A stretch of 64,000 nucleotides of DNA from CAZAYP01 sp964489425 [NCBI: uncultured Verrucomicrobiota bacterium] (GTDB taxonomy: Bacteria; Verrucomicrobiota; Kiritimatiellia; RZYC01). Below the pieces are notes generated by a model, which saw only the letters and a list, made by a program, of their open reading frames with translations, did not search any database and was not told where the DNA came from. The stretch spans positions 38,435-102,434 of the forward strand of contig CAZAYP010000008.1 of the NCBI GenBank assembly GCA_964489425.1, in the 5' to 3' direction. A program made the position numbers and the translations under genes. Positions within the stretch are counted from its first letter, which is position 1; each line of letters starts with the position of its first letter. Below are positions 36,114 through 42,101 of the stretch, in pieces.

Positions 36114-37433
36114 TCAAGCGCTGCCATCCGGCGGCTGGCGCTGATCCACAAACCAGCGTTTTTTACGGTAGTGCGCGGGCGCGGCCAGCGCGGCCAGCTC
36201 AGCTTCCGGTACCACCCGTACTTCCGGCCGCACGCGCAGCGCGTCGGTCAGTCGATCGGCCAGGCCGGCGGCGCGGGCGGTTGCGCCGGGCGCCACGGCG
36301 ACCAGCACCTCGAGCGCATCGCTGCCGTGCGCGTCGGTTCTGGCCACCAGCAGGGCGTCGATCACGAAGTCGTGGGCCAGCGCCAGGTCGCGGGCGGCCG
36401 CCGGGTACACCTTGGTGCCGCGGATTTTAAGCATCTGGTCCTCGCGCGCGAGGATCGGGCCGACGCGCCGCGAGGTCCGGCCGCAGGCGCAGGGGTCTTC
36501 AATCAGGAAACTGATGTCCCCGGTCCGGTAGCGCAGCAGCGGCGCGCCGCGCGGCTGCAAGGGGGTCACGACCAGCGCGCCGGGCTCGCCGGGCGCCGCG
36601 GGCGTGCCGTCCTCGCGCAGGATCTCCGGCAGCACCAGTTCCGGGTGGACGTGGTGTCCGCTGCCGGCGGCGCACTCGACCATGGACCCGCACATCTCGG
36701 TGTTGCCGTAGGAACCGTAGATCTCGAGGTCCCACAGCCCGAGGATGGCGCGGGCCATGGCGTTGGGTTGCAGGTCGCGGGTGCGCAGGGTTTCCCCCAC
36801 CAGCACCGCCCGGCGCAGCGGGACCTCGCGCGGCGTCAGCCCCGCGGCGCGCGCGGCGCGCAGCAGGGCCAGCAGGAACGAGGGCGTGGTCATGACCATG
36901 GTCACGCCGAAGCGCCGGACCAGGCCCAGTTGCCAGTCCGGGCTGCCGGGCCCCTGGCGCAGCACGCGGCAGCCGATGCGCTGCAAGCCCAGGTAATAAG
37001 CGAGCCCGGCCATGAACAGGGCGTTGAGGGTCACGCACAGCAGGGCCGTGTCCGCGGCGGTCACGCCGGCGGTGCAAAACGCGTCCGCCTCGGTCCGCGC
37101 CAGCAGGTCGAGGTCCGCCGCGGCCAGGGGGATGGCGATGGGCCGGCCGGTGGTGCCCGAGGTGCAGACCACGTCGCGCACGTCGCCCGGCGGGCAGCAT
37201 TGGAAGCCGCCGTCGTCCGCGGCCAGGTCGGCGCGCGTGGTGGGCGGCAGGTCGCGCAGCAGGGCCAGCGCCGCGGCGGGGGTGGCCGGCGGCTTGAGGT
37301 CCGGCCAGCGCCGGCGATAGTGCGGCGAGCGCTCCAGCACGTAGGTCAACTGGCGCTGCAGGAGGCGCGCCTGCAACTCGTCCTGCTCCGCCCGGGGCAG
37401 GTATTTGGCGGCGGCGTCAGGACCCGCGGGCAT
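36114..37433 (-). CDS. PaaK-like AMP-forming aryl/acyl ligase
   Basis: 439-residue adenylate-forming enzyme of the phenylacetate-CoA ligase type. The nucleotide-binding loop VCTSGTTGRPIAIPL is intact. EIYGSYGNTEMCGSM, LLRYRTGDISFLIEDPCACGRTSRRV and MLKIRGTKVYP are the later motifs, and YRKKRWFVD lies at the C-terminus. It is predicted to activate an aryl-acrylate (from the ammonia-lyase) as the starter unit for the ACP or CoA. Classical aryl polyene clusters use an acyl-AMP ligase (ApeH) of a different subfamily, so this is a replacement. The start ATG lies 17 bp inside the end of the acyltransferase gene. Confidence 0.85.
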   Translation of the reverse strand: MPAGPDAAAKYLPRAEQDELQARLLQRQLTYVLERSPHYRRRWPDLKPPATPAAALALLRDLPPTTRADLAADDGGFQCCPPGDVRDVVCTSGTTGRPIAIPLAAADLDLLARTEADAFCTAGVTAADTALLCVTLNALFMAGLAYYLGLQRIGCRVLRQGPGSPDWQLGLVRRFGVTMVMTTPSFLLALLRAARAAGLTPREVPLRRAVLVGETLRTRDLQPNAMARAILGLWDLEIYGSYGNTEMCGSMVECAAGSGHHVHPELVLPEILREDGTPAAPGEPGALVVTPLQPRGAPLLRYRTGDISFLIEDPCACGRTSRRVGPILAREDQMLKIRGTKVYPAAARDLALAHDFVIDALLVARTDAHGSDALEVLVAVAPGATARAAGLADRLTDALRVRPEVRVVPEAELAALAAPAHYRKKRWFVDQRQPPDGSA

Positions 37434-38100
37434 GTTCCGTCTCCGGCAGCCATGGCATGGCCCGGACCAACTCGCGCCGCAGTTCGCACATGCGGCGGCG
37501 GTACTCGTCCTCGAAACGCTGCGCCGCAGCCGGTCGGTCGGCTGCCCGGCCCGTGGGCGGGGGCGGTATGGGCGGGCCGAACATGACGCCGTAACGCGTG
37601 AGGCGCAGGGGCATCCACGACCGGACCCGGCGGAAGACATCGGTGCCCAGGAGCACCACGGGGAGGATTGGCGCCTGGGCGGCCATGGCCAGGCGGCCCA
37701 GCCCCGGGCGCAGCGGGTGGCCGGTAAACACGGACGCCTCGTACTTGCACAACTGGCCCTCGGGAAAGATGGCCACCAGCCGGCCGCGGCCCAGCCGTTC
37801 CAACACTTCGCGCACCGCGCGCGAGTCCGGGTTGAACCGGTCATACCGAATCCCATTCATGCCGTCGTAAAACCAGCGCGATATGGGGCGCTGGTACAAT
37901 TCGGTGATGGCCAGGAAGTCCACCAACCGCGGGCAGTGCTCCACCAGCAGGGGAATGTCGTACCACGAGACGTGGTTGGACGCGAGCAGCACCGGGCCGC
38001 TGCAAGGCACGTTTTCCCGGCCCAGCACGGTCGGCCGGCTGGAGGTGACAAACGCCCAGCGGGAAACGGCGCGGATGGTCTTGTAGTAGGTGTCGCTCAT
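37417..38100 (-). CDS. 1-acylglycerol-3-phosphate acyltransferase (PlsC) family
   Basis: 227 residues. The acyltransferase motif NHVSWYD (His-x4-Asp) and the glycerophosphate-binding FPEGQL are both present, with a hydrophobic patch PILPVVLLGTDVF near the C-terminus. Expected to attach an acyl chain to a glycerol-phosphate or other lipid acceptor at the inner membrane. It is the first gene of the minus arm, and with the LpxL-like enzyme at the other end of the arm it gives the cluster two acyltransferases. Housekeeping PlsC is possible, but the overlap with the ligase gene argues for a cluster role. Confidence 0.85.
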   Translation of the reverse strand: MSDTYYKTIRAVSRWAFVTSSRPTVLGRENVPCSGPVLLASNHVSWYDIPLLVEHCPRLVDFLAITELYQRPISRWFYDGMNGIRYDRFNPDSRAVREVLERLGRGRLVAIFPEGQLCKYEASVFTGHPLRPGLGRLAMAAQAPILPVVLLGTDVFRRVRSWMPLRLTRYGVMFGPPIPPPPTGRAADRPAAAQRFEDEYRRRMCELRRELVRAMPWLPETEHARGS

Positions 38101-38337
38101 GGCGCGGCCTGCGCCTCCATGCCCGTCTGGTATATGCCTTCAAAATCCATAGCTATCGTCTGCCACAGCCGAAGCCCGTTGATCACGCATCTTGTGACCC
38201 CGGTAAACGCCAAGCCCTTATTACCCTACCTGCGGCATTTCAAACAACTACGAAATGCGCCAAAAAATCACGAGCGGTCAATGACGAAGCCTTGAATGCC
38301 TGAATGGGTCCATCGCCTCTGCCGTCCCGCCTCTATT

Positions 38338-38480
38338 TTGGAGTGCGGGGGCAAGGCCGAGTCCGCCCGGCCGCGACCCCGCTTTTCTGCCGGCCGCGGC
38401 GTTGCCGGGCCGGGTGCGCGCGCCCAGGCATAGACCACGCGTGAAAGCGGCGTCGCACTTCGTTTGCCGCCGCACTCCAA
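38338..38480. repeat. 143-bp element with 17-nt terminal inverted repeats
   Basis: TTGGAGTGCGGGGGCAA (38338-38354) is matched inversely, with one mismatch, by TTGCCGCCGCACTCCAA (38464-38480). The interior is very GC-rich and has no plausible gene. It appears unrelated to the 210-bp family. I found only this one copy by eye. It could be a REP/MITE-like element. Confidence 0.6.
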
Positions 38481-38667
38481 GGCGGCGCAGGTGACCGGGG
38501 TCGCGTCTTCACAATTTGGCGCGGGGCTGGTCGCTGATAGGGGGGTAGAAGATCGCCCGGGGTCACGGTGCGGAAAAAGGATCAGTGCGTACAGTGGTTG
38601 TGGATGGTCCGCGCCCCAAGTCCGCGGTGGTAGGTATCCGCATCAACCGCCCCACCCTTCGGGTCCC

Positions 38668-38688
38668 CCCCGCCTTGTAAAGGCGGGG
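38668..38688. repeat. Tight GC hairpin
   Basis: CCCCGCCTT and AAGGCGGGG form a perfect 9-bp stem with a 3-base GTA loop. There is no T-run on either side, so it is not a canonical terminator. It might be the end of a decayed mobile element or a structured RNA. Confidence 0.5.
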
Positions 38689-38891
38689 AGCCCAGATACG
38701 TACCGATCCTCATGCAAAAGTGGCATCAGGTGTGTCGGCGTGGCATCAAGGTTGGCGGCCCGTGATAGTCTATGGCCAATCAGGCGATAGGCGTTCCTGG
38801 GAACGCCGAGCGTCCGCTCGGCAACTTGCTCCGCCGGCGTCATTGAAGCGTTCGCCGCGGCTTGAATTCGGCTTCCAGGCATCTGCGCGGG

Positions 38892-38900
38892 TGGTATACT
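38892..38900 (+). promoter_or_regulatory. Extended -10 promoter element, near-leaderless
   Basis: TGGTATACT, an extended -10 (TGn plus TATACT at 38895-38900), ends 6 bp before the ATG at 38907. A transcript would start about at the A of the ATG. No clear -35 is seen. Confidence 0.5.
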
Positions 38901-38906
38901 GGCCAC

Positions 38907-39863
38907 ATGGTTGAGGTCTCTCAGCAACGGGTCCGGGCATTGGCCGGTTTTTTCCGCGAGACGGGCGGGGTGCGTCCGTTCGACTTTTGCTCCGCCAGCG
39001 AGGGCGTCATTTTCCCGCCGCGGAACCGACCGGGCGTGGTTGAATGTTTTTTCTTTTGCACGGCGCAGCAATTCGGGTTTTGGCGCCTGGATGGCGAGCG
39101 CTACGCCGGCCCAATGCTGGGGCGCCTGGACGGCGAAGAATACAAGGGCTCGGATTACATGTTCCATTGCGCGACGCGGGCGTGGACCCGGCAGCCGGAT
39201 TTCTTTTGCCCGGACCAGTTGGTCCAAATGAACGATGCGCAATGGGCCCGGGTGTTTTGCGATGACCAGGGGCACAATCCGCTGCCCATGTGGCCGGAGC
39301 GACTGGCGCTCATTTATGGGTACACCCGGTGGTTCCAAGATCGGCAGGTGACGCCGACCGGGATCCTCAAGGCTAGCCAGCGCAGCGCGGCGCCGCTCGC
39401 CACATTCCTGGGCCAACTGGCGGACATGCCGGGATACGGGGAAGATCCGTTGCGCAAGAAGCTGATGCTGTTGGCCATGATCCTGGAAAATCGGCCGGAG
39501 CATTTTCTGCGTGTGACCGACCCGGACGCGTACGCGCCCATCATCGATTATCATCTGCAACGCAGCGCCCTCCGGACCGGCCTGGTCCGGATCAACGATG
39601 CCGGGCTCAGGGACAAGCTGGTGGCCCGCCGGCTGGTGACCGCCGGGGAAGAGCAGGCCATTCGCGCGGCCACGTTCGAGGCTGTCCGCCTGCTCATCCG
39701 CGAGTCCGGCCTGTCGGTTGCCGCCGTGGATTACTTCTTTTTCATGAGCCGCAAACGCTGCCCGGAAATGGCCGAACCGGTGTGCGCCGATTGCCCGCTG
39801 CGCTCCGTCTGCGCCCGCGAGACCCGCCTGTTCCAGCCGGTCTTTCGGACCACCTGTTACTGA
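38907..39863 (+). CDS. Helix-hairpin-helix glycosylase / queuosine-salvage-like protein with Fe-S motif
   Basis: 318 residues. The front half (VECFFFCTAQQFGFWRLDG, YKGSDYMFHCATRAW, PMWPERLALIYGYTRWF) resembles, by eye, the queuosine-salvage glycosylase group (Qng1/DUF2419), which is itself DNA-glycosylase-like. The C-terminus carries four cysteines, CPEMAEPVCADCPLRSVC (C-x7-C-x2-C-x5-C). This is close to the [4Fe-4S] loop of endonuclease III/MutY (C-x6-C-x2-C-x5-C). I do not recognise a named family with both parts; an N-glycosidic bond-cleaving role is the best guess. An extended -10 element lies directly before the start. Convergent with the 40146 gene, with repeat copy C between them. Confidence 0.55.
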   Translation: MVEVSQQRVRALAGFFRETGGVRPFDFCSASEGVIFPPRNRPGVVECFFFCTAQQFGFWRLDGERYAGPMLGRLDGEEYKGSDYMFHCATRAWTRQPDFFCPDQLVQMNDAQWARVFCDDQGHNPLPMWPERLALIYGYTRWFQDRQVTPTGILKASQRSAAPLATFLGQLADMPGYGEDPLRKKLMLLAMILENRPEHFLRVTDPDAYAPIIDYHLQRSALRTGLVRINDAGLRDKLVARRLVTAGEEQAIRAATFEAVRLLIRESGLSVAAVDYFFFMSRKRCPEMAEPVCADCPLRSVCARETRLFQPVFRTTCY

Positions 39864-39914
39864 AACGGCGCAACCCGCGCCGGGCTGCGATCGCAACCCA
39901 CTACCTGGCTTGAA

Positions 39915-40123
39915 CCTAAATGCAGCATTTGAATTAACTACGAAACACGCGAATAACGCGAAACTCGTTGCCGCAGAAACAGGGGCGGGCACAAGTTGAG
40001 AATAACATCGTTCACCTGTTGGGCGAAGGACGGATTCGATCCATTGCCGTACATCTTTAGCAGAGAGTCAAAGGGATCCATTCGCGTGATTCGCGTGTTT
40101 CGTAGTTCATCTGCTCTTTCTAG
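39915..40123 (-). repeat. Interspersed inverted-repeat element, copy C
   Basis: Third copy, on the minus strand, with 27-nt arms at 39936-39962 and 40081-40107. The GAAAGAGCAGATG end faces the stop codon of the minus-strand gene at 40146, about 22 bp away. This gives the same polarity relative to the preceding gene as copies A and B. Confidence 0.85.
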
Positions 40124-40145
40124 TTTGAAACCGCGACCCGGCAGG

Positions 40146-41132
40146 CTATTCGCCATCAGGCAAGCGCACGCCGGAGCGGTAGAAGAAGGGCCCGCTGCGG
40201 TTGGTGACGGTCAGTTTCAGCCCGTTGGCCAGGCCGGTCACGGACATACCCTGCGCCGGCCAGGCCTGCGGTTGGTTCATGAGGTTGGTGGCCCAGAACA
40301 GGTCGTAGACGCGCTGCGGCGACGTGGGGTTGATTTCCAACTGCAGCGCCAGTTCGCCGGAAAGATTGGTCACCGCCGAAACCAGCAGGTAGGGGAAGTG
40401 CGACAAGGCGTTGGTGGGATCGGTCAGGGCCACGTACTCGTCGCCGTTGTTGTAGTCGTCCTCGTCCGGGTCGTTGGTCGGCGACACGTCCAGCGTGCCG
40501 AAATACTGCCAGGCCCACCAGTCCGGGATGCCGTTGCTGTGCGAGTCGGCGTTGGGGTGGAGCGCCGCCTGCCACCCGACGCGGCCGCCCTGCGAGCCGA
40601 AGTTGAAGTCATCGCCAATGGGCCGGTCCTGGAACACGTAGAGCGCCGAGTCCCCGTAGAAATTGGTGGGCGCGACCGGCACGTAGGATTGGGCGGGCGC
40701 GGCTTCGTCGTAACGCGCGGCGGGCGCCGACCAGGCGCGCACAAAAAAAACATCGCCCGAGGCATGGCTGGTCACAAAGCAGGTCTTGAACACCTGCATC
40801 AGTCCGTCGGTGGTCGGGTTGGGCGGCCCGGCGGTGGTGCCGCGGCCGCAGAATCCCACGTCGTGCACCTCATCGTCGCCGCTGCTGCCGTTGCAGCTCA
40901 GGCCGGTGCGGGCGAGGTTGTTGGTCTTGTCCGGCCCGGCCCAAATCAACTGCAGGAACGAGCCCGTGGCCGCGCTGGTTGAGGCTTTCAACCCCAGCAC
41001 GCCGCCCGCGTAGGTGACCTTGTTGCTGGAGGTGTTGAACCAGTAGATCGACGGGGTCTGGGCCATGGCGCCAACAGCGACCAACCCCATCGCAAGCGCG
41101 AGCAAGCTTTTCCGCTTTATGAACCGCCTCAT
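40146..41132 (-). CDS. Secreted protein with Asp-rich 'GIPDWW' calcium-binding-like segment
   Basis: 328 residues with a signal peptide (MRRFIKRKSLLALAMGLVAVGAMAQ). The segment SNGIPDWWAWQYFG ... NDPDEDDYNNGDEY ... DPTNALS (about residues 200-245) resembles the thrombospondin-type-3-like Asp-rich linkers of secreted proteins in Verrucomicrobiota/Kiritimatiellota/Lentisphaerota. A C-terminal beta domain ends GPFFYRSGVRLP, again the FYR-type tail of these exported proteins. Function unknown. The start ATG is about 20 bp from the divergent RluA gene; a TTGCTC/TATAGT pair ends 7 bp before it. Confidence 0.75.
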   Translation of the reverse strand: MRRFIKRKSLLALAMGLVAVGAMAQTPSIYWFNTSSNKVTYAGGVLGLKASTSAATGSFLQLIWAGPDKTNNLARTGLSCNGSSGDDEVHDVGFCGRGTTAGPPNPTTDGLMQVFKTCFVTSHASGDVFFVRAWSAPAARYDEAAPAQSYVPVAPTNFYGDSALYVFQDRPIGDDFNFGSQGGRVGWQAALHPNADSHSNGIPDWWAWQYFGTLDVSPTNDPDEDDYNNGDEYVALTDPTNALSHFPYLLVSAVTNLSGELALQLEINPTSPQRVYDLFWATNLMNQPQAWPAQGMSVTGLANGLKLTVTNRSGPFFYRSGVRLPDGE

Positions 41133-41139
41133 GCTGGAT

Positions 41140-41168
41140 ACTATAGACTGGATGAGCGCGAAGAGCAA
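41140..41168 (-). promoter_or_regulatory. Candidate near-leaderless promoter for the secreted protein gene
   Basis: On the minus strand TTGCTC (41163-41168), a 17-bp spacer, then TATAGT (41140-41145), ending 7 bp before the ATG at 41132. The same AT patch (TATAGA at 41142-41147) could serve the divergent rluA-like gene. Confidence 0.5.
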
Positions 41169-42030
41169 GCCCCAAACCGAAGTGCAAACGTTGACCGTGA
41201 CGCCGGCCGAAAACGCGCTGGGATTGCAGGAGCTTTTGGCGCAACGGCTGGACGTGGCGCGCCGGGCTGCCAAGCGCCTGCTGGACGAGCGCCGCGTGTT
41301 CGTGAACGGCCGGCGGGTCTGGATGGCGCGTCACCTGCTGCGGCCGGGCGATCGCGTGGAGGTCCAGTGCCCGGCGGCCCAGCCGGCCCAGCCGGACCTC
41401 CCGGTGTTGTACCGCGACTCCGACTACCTGGTCCTCGACAAGCCCTGCGGCCGGCTGGCCTGCGGTGGGCCGGACAGCGTCGAGGTTGCGATCCGGGCGC
41501 AACTGCAGGCGCCGGGCCTGGCCGCGGCGCACCGCCTGGACCGCGACACCTCCGGATGCCTGCTGCTGGCCGTACACGAGGAGGCCCGCCACGCCATCAT
41601 CGAGCTGTTCCGCCGGCAGGAAATCGACAAAAAATACCTGGCCCTGGTCCAGGGCCGCGTGGCGGCCGGGAAGGCCTGGGAAATCCGCGCGCCGCTGGAG
41701 GGGCAGCCGGCGCTGACCCGCGTGCGGGCGCTGGAAGGCAACGATCGGGCCAGCCTCGTGGAGCTGGAAATCGCCACCGGCCGCACGCATCAGATCCGCA
41801 AGCATCTCGCCCAGGCCGGCCATCCCGTGGTGGGCGACAAGGTGTATCTCACCGACCGCGTCACGGATCCCGCCCTGCGGGCCGCGCCCCGGCAGATGCT
41901 GCATGCCGCGGCCCTCGGGTTCACCTCGCCCGTGAGCCGCCGCCCGATCCGGGCCACGGCCTCGCTGCCCGGGGATTTCCTGGCCATGCTGGCCACGCTG
42001 CACCTCAACGCATGGGCCGACGGACTCTGA
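41152..42030 (+). CDS. RluA-family 23S rRNA/tRNA pseudouridine synthase
   Basis: 292 residues. An N-terminal S4 RNA-binding domain (LGLQELLAQRLDVARRAAKR ... GDRVEV) is followed by a pseudouridine synthase core with catalytic Asp130 in HRLDRDTSG and the GRTHQIRKH motif. Which uridine it modifies cannot be told from sequence. I prefer the ATG at 41152; ATGs upstream (41131, 41065) would run into the divergent promoter region. Convergent or operon neighbours give no functional hint. Confidence 0.92.
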   Translation: MSAKSKPQTEVQTLTVTPAENALGLQELLAQRLDVARRAAKRLLDERRVFVNGRRVWMARHLLRPGDRVEVQCPAAQPAQPDLPVLYRDSDYLVLDKPCGRLACGGPDSVEVAIRAQLQAPGLAAAHRLDRDTSGCLLLAVHEEARHAIIELFRRQEIDKKYLALVQGRVAAGKAWEIRAPLEGQPALTRVRALEGNDRASLVELEIATGRTHQIRKHLAQAGHPVVGDKVYLTDRVTDPALRAAPRQMLHAAALGFTSPVSRRPIRATASLPGDFLAMLATLHLNAWADGL

Positions 42031-42066
42031 GCTCCGGCCGGGCGCGGGCCGGCCTCGGGATTGGCA

Positions 42067-42094
42067 TTGTCACCCGCGCCGGCCTGTCTATAAT
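42067..42094 (+). promoter_or_regulatory. Sigma70-type promoter for the PolB gene, near-leaderless
   Basis: TTGTCA (42067-42072), a 16-bp spacer and consensus TATAAT (42089-42094). The ATG at 42102 lies only 7 bp further, so transcription would begin at or next to the start codon. Confidence 0.65.
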
Positions 42095-42101
42095 GCCGGG
42101 C

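Larger units (their letters stand above)
38101..38906 (-). other. 806-bp non-coding stretch left of the cluster's minus arm
   Basis: No credible gene is seen between the divergent PlsC and glycosylase-like genes. It holds a 143-bp element with inverted ends (38338-38480), a tight GC hairpin (38668-38688) and the promoter of the rightward gene at its far end. The promoter of the minus arm of the polyene cluster should lie near 38101-38160, where the sequence is less GC-rich, but I could not define it. Confidence 0.5.

Noticed and set aside
16539-38100. Calling the locus a ladderane cluster outright
   Set aside because: Radical SAM plus KS genes recall anammox ladderane loci, but the ammonia-lyase, LolA, MMPL and KS/CLF set fits aryl polyenes better. 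Only a comparison with known clusters could decide.
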